Positions 1 to 9,475 of a DNA stretch of 64,000 nt are shown here, piece by piece (positions within the stretch are counted from its first letter, which is position 1; every line of letters begins with the position of its first letter). Source of the stretch: Rhodobiaceae bacterium (GTDB lineage Bacteria > Pseudomonadota > Alphaproteobacteria > Rhizobiales > Tepidamorphaceae). Where the stretch lies: contig JACKJP010000003.1 in assembly GCA_020637895.1 (NCBI GenBank), positions 372,001 to 436,000 on the forward strand, written 5' to 3'. The notes under the pieces are model-generated. The model worked only from the letters and a program-made list of their open reading frames with translations, ran no database searches and was not told the DNA's origin. The position numbers were made by a program, and so were the translations under genes.

Positions 1-1077
1 TAGCAGCCACAGGCTGGGGTAGACGTAGACCGGTATCAGGAAGCGGTAGTCAACCGTATCGATCGTCAGACCGAGGATAATGAACCCGGCCAGAGCGCCG
101 GGCCCACCAGTTCCCAGGAAAAGGGTCGCCAAACCGCCGGCGTTTCCAACCGCATCCGTGCGCACGGCAAAAATGATCCTCAGTGCCTGCAGGCCGGCAA
201 TGATCAAAACGGCGATGACGATAAGACTGGCAATGTCGGGTGATGCTGCGATCGCTCTGCCGTATTCCGAGAGTACCGCGAATGGATGGAATATGTCGTT
301 TGCGTGCAGATACGAACGACGGGCGGCATTGACCACAATTTCCGCGATCGCTGCTATCAAGGCCAGTGCGCCGATCAGGAGTGCAAGCCGGAAGAAGGCA
401 AATTGCCGGGTGCGACAGGCGATCACAACAAGTGCCAGCACCGCCGGTGCGACAAGCCAGCCGATAAAGATCAGGTCCGAGAAGGTTGCGACAACGATCA
501 GGACGGAAAGCCAGAAGCGCGACGCTGGCGGAAGACTGCCGCTATCGGAACTTCCAAGGAGCAGCCGGAAGGCGACGAGCGACAAGAGCAGCGTACCGGA
601 ATGATAGAACAGGAGAGGCGTGCGAAGCACCGTCTGCGAACTGACGGTGAGCTCTGCGGATATCAGGCCAACCAGCACGATCAAGATGAGGGTTGCCGTC
701 CAAGCCCACATGCCGAGTGCCACGGGGATGGCGCGCAGCCGCGCAAGAACGAGACCGACTGCGAGGCATTGCAGCGCCGCCATGACCGCGTAATAGGCGG
801 GCATCTGCCAAAGTGGTTTCACGCCGCTGGCGATGACGAGCGCAGACAGGGCCACGTCCGGTACGAGGTAGAAGGACGGCGGCAATACCCAACGCCCATA
901 TGACGTGGGATCGCGCAGGATGTCGCCGGCGAGGAGGAGAGCGTTCGCAGAATCGCTGGTGTAGAGTACGCCCTGAATGCCGAGCGGTTCAGCGAAAACC
1001 ACAATAGCGAGGAAGACGACTGTGGCGATCAGCGCCGCGTGCAGCGCCAACAGAGCTGCGGAAAGTGCTCTCGACAA
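1..1077 (-). CDS. Polytopic membrane protein, 3' end outside the window
   Basis: This reverse-strand frame stays open for 359 codons and runs off the left edge, so the C-terminus is missing. The protein is very hydrophobic, with many predicted membrane helices separated by short loops, and begins with a signal-anchor-like segment (LSAALLALHAALIATVVFL). I chose a TTG start at 1077 because an in-frame stop lies shortly upstream and a G-rich stretch precedes the TTG at Shine-Dalgarno distance. No ATG or GTG in this frame is better placed. I do not recognise the family. The neighbouring GtrA-like and GT2 genes suggest a surface-glycan or lipid-linked sugar role, possibly as a GT-C type glycosyltransferase. 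That is inference from context only. Confidence 0.6.
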   Translation of the reverse strand, partial: MSRALSAALLALHAALIATVVFLAIVVFAEPLGIQGVLYTSDSANALLLAGDILRDPTSYGRWVLPPSFYLVPDVALSALVIASGVKPLWQMPAYYAVMAALQCLAVGLVLARLRAIPVALGMWAWTATLILIVLVGLISAELTVSSQTVLRTPLLFYHSGTLLLSLVAFRLLLGSSDSGSLPPASRFWLSVLIVVATFSDLIFIGWLVAPAVLALVVIACRTRQFAFFRLALLIGALALIAAIAEIVVNAARRSYLHANDIFHPFAVLSEYGRAIAASPDIASLIVIAVLIIAGLQALRIIFAVRTDAVGNAGGLATLFLGTGGPGALAGFIILGLTIDTVDYRFLIPVYVYPSLWLL

Positions 1078-1252
1078 TCTGCGCTGCCCCCCGGCGTCAT
1101 GCTTGTGAAGATCGGCGGTTCACTTGGCGCTTTTTCAGACGACAAGGCAATCATAACTGTGAACGGACGATCTTCCCGCGATTGTTTATTTTTCGGCCCG
1201 CTTCTGGCAGGAAAGTGCGGGCCGTTGCGGTTTCGGGCAATCGGGGGGCAGG

Positions 1253-1645
1253 GTGAAGGCTATCGCGGGCGATCTTGCGCGATTTATCGCGGCCGGACTG
1301 TTCAATACGGCTGTCGGGCTTTCCGTGATCTTCCTGTGCATGGCGATCGGAATTGGCGATGTCATGGCGAATGTCATCGGATTTTCCATTGGCATCGCGG
1401 TCAGCTTTATCGTCAACAGCCGCTGGACATTCGCATCCCGTGGCAGGGGGCGTTTCGCGATATTGCGTTTTGCCGCCGTCACGGCGGTCGCCTGGTGCGC
1501 CAATCTTCTGGCGCTTCTGGCTGTCCGCGATCTTACCGCCTTTGGCGCCTACGCAGGCCAGATCGCCGGTACCGCGGTATATGCGGCCATAGGCTTTGTC
1601 GGCATGCGCCACTTCGCCTTCGCGGGAGCACCGCGCCATGTCTGA
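1253..1645 (+). CDS. GtrA family membrane protein (putative lipid-linked sugar flippase)
   Basis: The 130-residue protein has four hydrophobic segments and the family's typical length. It carries the GtrA-like signature around residues 40-60, where a helix ends in IVNSRWTF. GtrA proteins are thought to move undecaprenyl-phosphate-linked sugars across the inner membrane during O-antigen or other glycan decoration. The start is GTG at 1253 behind a G-rich ribosome site. The stop overlaps the ATG of the downstream GT2 gene by 8 bases, so the two genes are almost certainly co-translated as a GtrA-GtrB pair. The family call is strong. The sugar is unknown. Confidence 0.85.
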   Translation: MKAIAGDLARFIAAGLFNTAVGLSVIFLCMAIGIGDVMANVIGFSIGIAVSFIVNSRWTFASRGRGRFAILRFAAVTAVAWCANLLALLAVRDLTAFGAYAGQIAGTAVYAAIGFVGMRHFAFAGAPRHV

Positions 1646-2648
1646 TCGAAAGCGACCGGCACAACCGGTGATAGGGGTCATCGTCCCCTGCTACAATGAG
1701 GAAGACGTCCTTCCGGTAACCGCGTCAGCCCTTTGCAAAAAGCTGCAGGACCTTGTCGATGCGGGCGCGGTGGAGTCGGCGAGCTCAGTCTGGCTGATCG
1801 ACGATGGAAGCCGTGATCTGACGTGGGAAGTCATCGAGGATCTTGCCGCGCGTAACGAACGCGTTCGCGGTGTCCGGCTGGCGGCGAACCGTGGACAGAA
1901 CGTTGCAATGCTTGCCGGACTGATGACCGCAGAGGGTGACGCTCTCGTTACGATCGATGCCGACATGCAGGACGATATCGATGTGATACCGCGCATGATC
2001 GACGCGTGGCGGCGGGGTGCCGATATCGTCTTCGGCGTCCGCGCATCGCGCAGCGGCGATGGAATCCTCAAGCGACTCCTTGCCACCGGATTTTACCGCC
2101 TTGCTTCCGCACTCGGCACGAACCTGCCGGCCGAACATGGCGACTTCAGACTCATGAGCCGTCGGTCCGTGGAAGCGCTCGCGGAATATGGCGAGAGCAA
2201 CATCTACATGCGTGGAATCGTCGGATCGCTCGGCCTGCGGACCGCCATTGTCGAGTATGACCATCTGGCTCGCGCGGCGGGCACAACGAAATATACGCTG
2301 CGCCGTTTGATCTCGCTTGCGTTGACGGCGATCACATCATTTTCGGTCTGGCCGCTCCGCATCATATCCCTCACGGGTATCGCGGTTTCCATCGGGACCG
2401 TGTTCGGAGGCATCTGGGTTCTCTGGGTTGCGTTGTTCTCCGACAGGGCCGTGCCGGGCTGGGCCTCGCTCATGCTGCCGCTGTTCTTCCTGAGCGGTGT
2501 GCAACTCGTTTCGCTCGGCGTCATGGGCGAATATATCGGCCGCATCTACATGGAGACCAAGCGCCGCCCGCGTTTCCTGATCGAGACGATCACGCAGGAA
2601 AAGAGCGATATCGGGAAAGCGGCCAGGTCATCACGGCGAAAGGGCTAA
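1638..2648 (+). CDS. GT2 family glycosyltransferase, GtrB/DPMS-like
   Basis: The 336-residue protein has an N-terminal GT-A catalytic domain and two C-terminal membrane helices, the architecture of bactoprenol-phosphate glucosyltransferases (GtrB) and dolichol-phosphate-mannose-synthase-like enzymes. Visible motifs are the PCYNEE strand, IDDGSRD, the nucleotide-sugar DxD in TIDADMQDD, and a conserved middle region ending in GDFRLMSRRSVEAL. It probably transfers a sugar from a nucleotide donor to undecaprenyl phosphate at the inner face of the membrane. I chose ATG at 1638 over the upstream in-frame ATG at 1596 because it gives the usual N-terminus and overlaps the gtrA-like stop. The stop overlaps the convergent gene by 4 bases. 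Confidence 0.88.
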   Translation: MSDRKRPAQPVIGVIVPCYNEEDVLPVTASALCKKLQDLVDAGAVESASSVWLIDDGSRDLTWEVIEDLAARNERVRGVRLAANRGQNVAMLAGLMTAEGDALVTIDADMQDDIDVIPRMIDAWRRGADIVFGVRASRSGDGILKRLLATGFYRLASALGTNLPAEHGDFRLMSRRSVEALAEYGESNIYMRGIVGSLGLRTAIVEYDHLARAAGTTKYTLRRLISLALTAITSFSVWPLRIISLTGIAVSIGTVFGGIWVLWVALFSDRAVPGWASLMLPLFFLSGVQLVSLGVMGEYIGRIYMETKRRPRFLIETITQEKSDIGKAARSSRRKG

Positions 2649-4360
2649 CGCGCGTCCCAATCGGGTGCATAGACCGTGATGCCATCCACGGTTCCATGAT
2701 ATCCGCCGCGCGCCATCAGAGCCTCTCGCATGGCATCTGGCAGCTCCTCGCCAATCACATAGAGAGTTGATCTGTCCGACACGTTGCGCTCCAGATCTTC
2801 GAGCGTTTCGATACGGCCCGAGGCAAGCCCGTCCGCATTGACGCGCGAAAGGTAGGCCATGTTCGTGCCAATGCGATGGCGGTCCGCAAGGTCGGCGATA
2901 TCTCGCCAGCGGGCTGGCGTGTTTTTTGACGGCAGGCGGCGGATCGCCGCATAGCGGGACGCCGCGTCTTCCCAGAAAGGGTCCTTTAGTCTGGTCGAAA
3001 AAGACGTTCGTGGCGCTGTGTTGACGCTGTCGCGTATTACCCGCCATCCGGGACTGGTATCGACGACCTGAAGCGCTAGCGCGCTGGCAAGCAAGCCGGC
3101 TGTCAAGGCTGGTCGGCGCGTTCTTGTCAGAGCAACGAGCGCAAACAGTATGATGAGATAGCAGAGGGGCCAGGCGAAACGGGCGTTGGCGCGGAACATG
3201 CTGCCGTACCGAAACAGGGCCTCATAAAGCTGATCGCCGGCGGGTATGAATGCGAAGGCCTTTTGCATGGCTATCAAGGTGCCGATCTTGATGATCGCAA
3301 AGAATGTCAGCGCAGCGACCGCCAGTGCAGCCATCAGATGCCGGCGCAGGAAGGCAACGTCCGGGATCAATGCCGTGGGCGCAAGTACGATCGTACACAG
3401 CAGGCACAGCAGGGCGCCGGCGCCCAGGTACACAAAGCCCTCGTGATGGCTGTAATGCACCGGCATCTCGGGGAGAAGGTAAGACCAGCGGCCGTAGTCA
3501 CCCCAGGCGCTTTGCAGAAAACTCAGCGGTATTTGCGGAAATGTGCCGTCGCCCATAATGCCATAGGCGCCGAAGGCCGATGCAGTCGCGTCGCCGCCAA
3601 TCTCAAAATAGCCGGCGAGCCATGCCGGAAGCAGAACGGCGATAACGCCCGCGCCTACCGACGTGGCAATACCGGAAAGAGCCAACTCACGGCTGCGCTT
3701 CCGATCGACGGTATCTGCGAGGAAAAGCGCAAGGACCATCGCGAGAAGATAGGCATGGATCAGCGTGGCCGCGGCAAGCAGACCGCACCAACCCGCCAGA
3801 TGTCGGCGCCCAAGGGGCTTCAGGCACAGCCACAGCGACCAGATGATGAGAAAGTGCGCCATCAGGCTTTCGTGGCGGATGAAGGGGTGCAACCGCCACA
3901 GCATTACCGGCGCCGCAGCCAACAGGGTGGCGGCAAGCAAACGGTGTGCTGGGTTTGCGGTAAAAAGGCCGATCAGCAACCATGAGAAGACCGCCTGAAG
4001 TACGAAGCAGGCGAGAATCCAGATGCCATAGTATTGGAAGGGCTCAGGCAGAGCAGGCGACAGGAGCTTGAACGGTATCGCGAGAAGTGGAATTGCGTCG
4101 GCGTAGACGACAGAGCCGCCGAGTTCCAGACCGAAACGGACGCTCTTGCCCGGCGGGAAGGCCCAGGGTTCGTGTCTGTAGAACGCCCATCCAAGGTAAT
4201 GCTGTTCTCCATCGGCATGTTGCATCCATCCGATATTTGTCGGCACGAGGACGGACGGGCCCATGAAGATCAGAAACAGGATCGTACCGATCGCGATGCA
4301 TGCAATCGTCTGCGCGATCGGGCGGTCGGTCAGTGTTTTCTGACGGGATTTGTCTAACAC
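2645..4360 (-). CDS. Large polytopic membrane protein, DUF6311-like
   Basis: The 571-residue integral membrane protein has roughly ten or more hydrophobic segments in its first 430 residues and a soluble C-terminal part. The N-terminal region resembles what I remember of DUF6311 proteins: an extracytoplasmic loop with HADGEQHYLGWAFYR, then GGSVVYADAIPLLAIP. I cannot confirm that assignment without a profile search. Such proteins are usually found with glycosyltransferases and may be GT-C-like enzymes. The start is GTG at 4360, and the upstream gene's stop overlaps it by 7 bases, so the two are translationally coupled. It is convergent with the GT2 gene, sharing 4 bases at the stops. Confidence 0.7.
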   Translation of the reverse strand: MLDKSRQKTLTDRPIAQTIACIAIGTILFLIFMGPSVLVPTNIGWMQHADGEQHYLGWAFYRHEPWAFPPGKSVRFGLELGGSVVYADAIPLLAIPFKLLSPALPEPFQYYGIWILACFVLQAVFSWLLIGLFTANPAHRLLAATLLAAAPVMLWRLHPFIRHESLMAHFLIIWSLWLCLKPLGRRHLAGWCGLLAAATLIHAYLLAMVLALFLADTVDRKRSRELALSGIATSVGAGVIAVLLPAWLAGYFEIGGDATASAFGAYGIMGDGTFPQIPLSFLQSAWGDYGRWSYLLPEMPVHYSHHEGFVYLGAGALLCLLCTIVLAPTALIPDVAFLRRHLMAALAVAALTFFAIIKIGTLIAMQKAFAFIPAGDQLYEALFRYGSMFRANARFAWPLCYLIILFALVALTRTRRPALTAGLLASALALQVVDTSPGWRVIRDSVNTAPRTSFSTRLKDPFWEDAASRYAAIRRLPSKNTPARWRDIADLADRHRIGTNMAYLSRVNADGLASGRIETLEDLERNVSDRSTLYVIGEELPDAMREALMARGGYHGTVDGITVYAPDWDAR

Positions 4361-5769
4361 GATGTAGCACTTTGGGGCGGAGGGGTGGCAGGCGGCCCAT
4401 CGCCCTCAGCCATTTCCGCCAGATAGATCAGAGCAGCGAAGATGCCCCAACTGACCAGCACGGGAAGTGCAAACAGGAACTCTTTTGGGTCGGACATGCG
4501 CGGCAACAGATATTCGGTTAGAGGCGCTTTGATATTGTCAGGGGCGAACATATCGATGTTCGCGCATACAAGCGAAAGAGCGAGGCTGGGAACTAGCAGA
4601 AACATTAAAGCGAACTGCAGCCCCGTTTGCTTCGGCCAAGCGAACGCCAGGGCCAGGGCCAGAAACGGTATCGCCGGAGTTAAGTGGCGCGGTCCGGTCG
4701 AAAACCCTCCATTCCAATAGTGGTAGCCTGCATTCAAAAGCAGGAAATACATGACTGCCATGATCGCGAATGCGCCGAAATGCCGGCTTTCCGGATGCTT
4801 CAGCATGACCGCCGCTCCAATCGGCGCTAACAGGAGTATGGGCGATAGCGGCAACAGACCCCGGTAGGTGCCGAACAGGATCTCCCACAATATGGCCGGC
4901 TCAGGCGCGGAAATCCCGAAAAAGCCTTCCTTCATGCCTTCAAAGCCGACGACCGCTGAATAGGCCAGCTTCACGGGATTGCCGAAAATAGCGAAATTGT
5001 ACGCAAGCAGTGGCAAAGCCCCGATGACAGCAGCAACGGCCATGGTGCTTGCCAATGCGCCAATGTGCGACAGGCCATGGTTCCTGCACATGAACAGGGC
5101 CAGCAATCCCGAGGCGGCAAGGACAGGGCCGGTTGTCATATCGACCGCGACCGTAAAGCCGCAAACGAGCCCCAGTAGCGCACCTGACATCAATCCGCGC
5201 TTACTCGTGCCCGCGTCGTTTCGATCAAAGCCAAATGCGATGATCGTCATGACGCAGATGAGGAGACTGGCTGAAAGGGAGTGGGCAAAAAAAGCCGTCG
5301 ACCAGCCCAGGAGCGGCGTGGCGAGGCTCATTGAAAGCGCTCCGAAGATTGCGCCTGTTTCGGTCGCGCCGAGCTTGCGGGCCAACAGATAGAGGGCAGT
5401 GGCTGCGAATGCGAGCGGCAGGCTGTTGGCCCATAAGGTTGCGATTCTGTTGAACACCTCAAACCGGTCCCACACCCGTTCCGAGTTCAGTCCGAGAACA
5501 TTCAGCACGGTATTTGCAATGGCGACTGCCGGAACCGCGAAAAATGAATGACCCGGCGCTTTGTCGCTGTAATAGTGCCCATCAACCAACGCTTTATCGA
5601 CCGTGTTTTTTTCAAACCGGTCGATGTTGAGTACCCCGAGCTGGACGATGTTGAGCGACAGGCCGAGTCTCGTTACGACCTGCACGTTGCCGCCATACTG
5701 CGGCCCCAGCCAGGCGGATGCCAGCAACGTCGCCAACGCGATGTAAATAGCGGTCAGTTTCGGCGTCAC
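4354..5769 (-). CDS. Polytopic membrane protein of unknown function
   Basis: The 471-residue protein has about ten predicted membrane helices. The first periplasmic loop contains VDKALVDGHYYSDKAPGHSF, a pattern (DGxYYSDKxPG) I associate with GT-C/PMT-like membrane glycosyltransferases or mannosyltransferase-like proteins. A short acidic soluble tail ends the protein. The start is GTG. It lies just upstream of, and overlaps, the DUF6311-like gene in the same orientation, so the pair is probably one operon acting in surface-glycan assembly. A GT-C-type glycosyltransferase is the most likely role, but no substrate can be assigned. Confidence 0.65.
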   Translation of the reverse strand: MTPKLTAIYIALATLLASAWLGPQYGGNVQVVTRLGLSLNIVQLGVLNIDRFEKNTVDKALVDGHYYSDKAPGHSFFAVPAVAIANTVLNVLGLNSERVWDRFEVFNRIATLWANSLPLAFAATALYLLARKLGATETGAIFGALSMSLATPLLGWSTAFFAHSLSASLLICVMTIIAFGFDRNDAGTSKRGLMSGALLGLVCGFTVAVDMTTGPVLAASGLLALFMCRNHGLSHIGALASTMAVAAVIGALPLLAYNFAIFGNPVKLAYSAVVGFEGMKEGFFGISAPEPAILWEILFGTYRGLLPLSPILLLAPIGAAVMLKHPESRHFGAFAIMAVMYFLLLNAGYHYWNGGFSTGPRHLTPAIPFLALALAFAWPKQTGLQFALMFLLVPSLALSLVCANIDMFAPDNIKAPLTEYLLPRMSDPKEFLFALPVLVSWGIFAALIYLAEMAEGDGPPATPPPQSATSC

Positions 5770-5925
5770 GGACTTGCCCGATCGATTATTTGGCTCAACA
5801 GGCTGGTTTGATCATGCACTGGCCCCGCCGTCCATGCCAGACGCCTATTCCGGCAGCGTCGCAGGTAAAGCGCTTGACTGTCACCCGACGAGCGGGCGGC
5901 CGGATGGCCGGGCGATCTAACGGAA

Positions 5926-7695
5926 CTACTCGGGAAGGCCTGTCAGTAACCGTCCAGCACTATCTTGCGGGTTGGCGCGAGAGTTAGCGATAACGTCGTC
6001 GTCCAGCAGCGATGCAGGCAGATGTGCGGCGTCGCGGTCGAGGACGGATTTGGCAGTCAGGTCGCATGGGCGCAGGTCGACCGGAATGACATCGTAATTC
6101 AGGTCCGCGAGCCGCGTCCGGCCGCGGTCGCGAGCCCACTCGTCGTATCGCGCGAGCTGGTGGATGAACCAGCTGCAATTGTCATTGCCGCCGCCGGGCG
6201 GGTAATTGCCCGAATAGCCGTTGAGTGTCGGCATGCCGGCATCCAGTGCAGCCCACATGGCGAGCATCTGGCGGTAGGTTCTTCCATCGGCGGAATCTCC
6301 CTTGCCATCGGCAAGCACGGCACCCGCGACCGGTCCGAGAGCCTCGATCCGTGACGCGAGCGCTTCGATCCGGGCGCGTTCGGCCGATGAATCATATTCT
6401 ACCCGCTCGAACAGGGCGACATCGGCAATCGTCCAGATCGCGGCGATTAGCACGACAGCGTAACCCGAGCGGGAACGCCGGCACATGCGCTGAAGCGTTA
6501 GCATCCCGACGGCGCAGATCGGGAACACGGCAACGAGTTCGAAGCGTGTCGCGGCCCTCAGTGCGCCAAAACCGGGGAGGAATGTCACAAGGTAGTAGAT
6601 GCTGAATCCCGCAACGGACAGAAAGAGCAGGGAGGCGGCGAGTGTCGTGACGATCAGGATTTTCGTTTCGCCTTGTTCGCGCTTCAGTGCCGCGAGCGAA
6701 GCCAAAAACAATGCTGCCAGCGGTACGCCGACGAATAGTTGATGCTCATGGCGCGCCGGCAGATCTGGCAGCGATCCGGACAGCGGTGCCCAGTAGGGCA
6801 GTGCGTCCATCATCAGATAGGATTGCCAGCGCGGGACCATTGGCGCGATCTCGCCCCAGCCGCGCCCGAAACCGTAGACGAACGCCACATAGGCGTGGAA
6901 CGACAGAAGCGCGATGCAGGCGAGAACCGCGACCGATGTCAGGGCGACAAGGCCAACCCCGGCGCCGCCTGACCTGCGCAAATCAAGTGGAACGGCGAAC
7001 AGTCTCTTCGCCCAGCCCCGATAGTCGCGGCCATACGCAAACGCCAACGCGCAAATGAACATGATCGCGCAGAGCAACAGGGCGTATAGCCCAAGATATA
7101 CGTTGAGAATGATCTGAACCGATATCGCAGCGATAAAGGCGAGCAGGTTAGCCGGTTGGCCTTGTGGTCGTGCATAGCGCGACATGAACAGGAAGGCGAA
7201 GGGCACGCCGATGGCCCATCCAAGCTGCGCGTGCATGATCTGCGCAAGCGACGGTAGCGAAAATGCGAAGGCGAATGCACCAAGCCCGGCCAGGAAAGAT
7301 AGTAGACCCATCAGACGAAGGGCGATGAATGCAGCAAGAAAGGTCAGCGAATAGCCGGCGACGAACCAGACTTTGAAGGCTCCTTCCGGCGTCAGCCCGA
7401 ACCAGCGCGGCAGGGCGTAGAACGGCACGCTCAGAAGGTGGGTATCCGAGAAGGCGAATGTCAGCGGATAGGGCCAGTAGAAGCCCGGCGAGGCCAGAGA
7501 CGGGACATTACCCTCCAGCCACCGTGTGACGTGCTCGAGGATGTACATGTTGAATAGCGTGTCGATGTCTCCCGGCATATCTGTGGGGCCGGTGAGCAGC
7601 GGTACGAAAAAGGCCGCGGCCGCGGCAGAGAGGAAAAGCGTCGCGACGGCCGGATCGACCACGGTCCATGTCGCCCTCGGATTACTGGCAGACAT
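5926..7695 (-). CDS. Large polytopic membrane protein of unknown function
   Basis: The 589-residue protein has about ten hydrophobic helices over the first 430 residues and a C-terminal extracytoplasmic domain. The first loop contains TDMPGDIDTLFNMYILEH, with paired acidic residues in the position used for catalysis by GT-C membrane glycosyltransferases. The region ending NGYSGNYPPGG resembles loops in YfhO-type glycan enzymes. I chose ATG at 7695 because it has GAGG at good spacing. In-frame ATGs at 7713 and 7725 are possible but would lengthen the overlap with the upstream gene. It belongs to a minus-strand run with the small membrane protein and GT2 gene upstream. Confidence 0.65.
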   Translation of the reverse strand: MSASNPRATWTVVDPAVATLFLSAAAAAFFVPLLTGPTDMPGDIDTLFNMYILEHVTRWLEGNVPSLASPGFYWPYPLTFAFSDTHLLSVPFYALPRWFGLTPEGAFKVWFVAGYSLTFLAAFIALRLMGLLSFLAGLGAFAFAFSLPSLAQIMHAQLGWAIGVPFAFLFMSRYARPQGQPANLLAFIAAISVQIILNVYLGLYALLLCAIMFICALAFAYGRDYRGWAKRLFAVPLDLRRSGGAGVGLVALTSVAVLACIALLSFHAYVAFVYGFGRGWGEIAPMVPRWQSYLMMDALPYWAPLSGSLPDLPARHEHQLFVGVPLAALFLASLAALKREQGETKILIVTTLAASLLFLSVAGFSIYYLVTFLPGFGALRAATRFELVAVFPICAVGMLTLQRMCRRSRSGYAVVLIAAIWTIADVALFERVEYDSSAERARIEALASRIEALGPVAGAVLADGKGDSADGRTYRQMLAMWAALDAGMPTLNGYSGNYPPGGGNDNCSWFIHQLARYDEWARDRGRTRLADLNYDVIPVDLRPCDLTAKSVLDRDAAHLPASLLDDDVIANSRANPQDSAGRLLTGLPE

Positions 7696-8284
7696 AGTCT
7701 TTTTCCTCGCCATCGCTCGTCGCATAAGGCTTCGTCAGTGCGTCGGTGTAAATGCCGGAAAGCAGCCTTTCGCGGGGCATGACATTTTCGCGCAGATAGC
7801 GGCCAAAGCGCGCCAGATATCTGCCACGTGCGGTCAGACGCACACAGCCATCGACGATTTCTACTGTGCCCGAGGCAACCTGTTCGGTCAGGCGGACATC
7901 GACGAGACGGAACTCCGGCAGATATTCGTCCCGGAAGATGTCGGCCATCGCATCGCGTCGGATCCCGCCGCCTCTCTGGTCGAGCTTTTCGAGAATGTAG
8001 AACGAAAGCGACCGGTCGATCATGGTCGGGATCGTGATGGCGAAGGCGTAGCCCCCGAGCAACCAGACGAGCAGCATCAGCAGGCGTTCAAGCCCGCTGA
8101 AGGGCAAGCTGCGGCGGAGCAGGACAAAGGCGACAACGGCAGTGATCGCGGCTGCGATCGCGGCGTCGGCAAGGGCTGCGTAGAACACCACATCCACGTG
8201 CAGCCAGTGCGCGTGGACAAGCCATATCGCAATCAGACAGGCGATGAAGACCAATGTCAGAAGGCAGGCTGCGACATACTTCAT
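7682..8284 (-). CDS. Small membrane protein, unknown
   Basis: The 200-residue protein has four hydrophobic segments in its first 110 residues, then a soluble domain of about 90 residues containing VEIVDGCVRLTARGRYLARF, which looks like a short winged or beta-rich domain. I do not recognise a family. It sits between a GT2 glycosyltransferase and a large membrane protein on the same strand, with a 14-base overlap at its 3' end and a 45-base gap to the GT2 start region, so it is probably part of the same glycan operon. It may be an accessory subunit of the polytopic enzyme. That is inference. Confidence 0.6.
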   Translation of the reverse strand: MKYVAACLLTLVFIACLIAIWLVHAHWLHVDVVFYAALADAAIAAAITAVVAFVLLRRSLPFSGLERLLMLLVWLLGGYAFAITIPTMIDRSLSFYILEKLDQRGGGIRRDAMADIFRDEYLPEFRLVDVRLTEQVASGTVEIVDGCVRLTARGRYLARFGRYLRENVMPRERLLSGIYTDALTKPYATSDGEEKDYVCQ

Positions 8285-8329
8285 GCCGGGCCGGCCAGAC
8301 TTCCGCGCGTGGCCGCCATCAAATGCGAT

Positions 8330-9307
8330 TCATGTGCGTTTGATTTCATCGATCAGATCCCGATAGCGGAACGGTGCGAGGCTGCCGCCGCGCAGGATCC
8401 CGGTAAACAGCAGGCTGATCAATGTCAGCGTTCCGGTTTGCAGAAGTGTGAGAAACAGAATGCCGAGCGCAACGGAAAACCAGCCTGGCGTCGCCCAGCC
8501 AACGGACTTCAGCAATACCGATGCGATGATGCCGATGACCGTCAGGGCGGCGATCACGGCGCACGCCATGCCGACACGGATGAGGACGCGTTCGGCAAAA
8601 ACCATCAACGCGCGAAATCCGTGCAGGACGAGGGCGGAGAAATTCATCCGGCTGACACCCACAAATCGCGGCGCCCGGTTGACCGGCACGCGCTCGGTTC
8701 GCAACTCCGAAATGAGCAGCGTCGCCGCAATGTGAATTGGCAACTCCGGCCGTGCCGCGAGCCGCTTCACCGCAACAGGCTTCAGCGCCATGAAGTTTCC
8801 GAAATTCACGACTTCGCCCGTCAGTACCGCAAAGAGCATGCGATAGGTTGAATAGAACAATCGGAAGCTGAAACTTGCGACACGGCGCCGGCGCTGCGCG
8901 ACAACCGCGTCGACATCGTTGCGCGCTAGCGGTTCAATCATCCGGGCGATGGCCTCGGGAGGGTCTTCGCCGTCCGAATCCATGACGATGCAGGTAGCGT
9001 CAGGGTAAGCCTCTGCTGCGTGGCATAGTCCGACCGCGATGGCCTGCTGATGTCCGACATTGCGTTTCAGGCGGATAACTTCGCCGGAGAGGCCGGCCGC
9101 TGCGATGTCACCAGGCGTGAGCGGCTCGACCAGCGAGCCGTCTTCAACGGCAACAACATGGGCACTCCGGTGCGGAGATGCGGCGATCTGCGAGAACAGG
9201 TGTCGCGCCGCTGGCCGATCTTCGTACACCGGTACGATGATCACCGTGCGCGTGATCTGGCCGGCCGGCGGATCGACTTTGCTTCGGCCTGCGACACTTG
9301 CTTCCAT
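8330..9307 (-). CDS. GT2 family glycosyltransferase (second DPMS-like enzyme)
   Basis: The 325-residue protein has a GT-A domain followed by two membrane helices near the C-terminus. Motifs include VPVYEDR at the first strand, VEDGS, a DxD in MDSDGEDPPEAI, and FGNFMAL, which occupies the place of the GDFR segment in GtrB proteins. It likely makes a polyprenyl-phosphate sugar for the neighbouring membrane enzymes. I chose ATG at 9307, which has GGAAG 8 bases upstream, over an in-frame TTG at 9325. It is diverged from the GT2 at 1638 and is not a simple duplicate. It leads the minus-strand glycan operon. Confidence 0.82.
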   Translation of the reverse strand: MEASVAGRSKVDPPAGQITRTVIIVPVYEDRPAARHLFSQIAASPHRSAHVVAVEDGSLVEPLTPGDIAAAGLSGEVIRLKRNVGHQQAIAVGLCHAAEAYPDATCIVMDSDGEDPPEAIARMIEPLARNDVDAVVAQRRRRVASFSFRLFYSTYRMLFAVLTGEVVNFGNFMALKPVAVKRLAARPELPIHIAATLLISELRTERVPVNRAPRFVGVSRMNFSALVLHGFRALMVFAERVLIRVGMACAVIAALTVIGIIASVLLKSVGWATPGWFSVALGILFLTLLQTGTLTLISLLFTGILRGGSLAPFRYRDLIDEIKRT

Positions 9308-9475
9308 GATCGGTGCTTCCGGCAAGACGAGCCATCGGGCGCAAACCCCTTGCTGCCCTCTTGCCCAGGATTCTTAAAGCCCCGCGAGTTGCGGATCAAC
9401 GCGGGCGGTTGATCGCGGAAGCCGGTCGCGTCATCGTGGCGTCAGAAAAGAGAGAATCTTCAGGGAGGCGACAGG

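Noticed and set aside
7526..8851. Long plus-strand frame of 441 codons antisense to the membrane-protein genes
   Set aside because: Composition is rich in Gln, Asp and Lys with no domain. It is the mirror of hydrophobic coding sequence with strong third-position GC.
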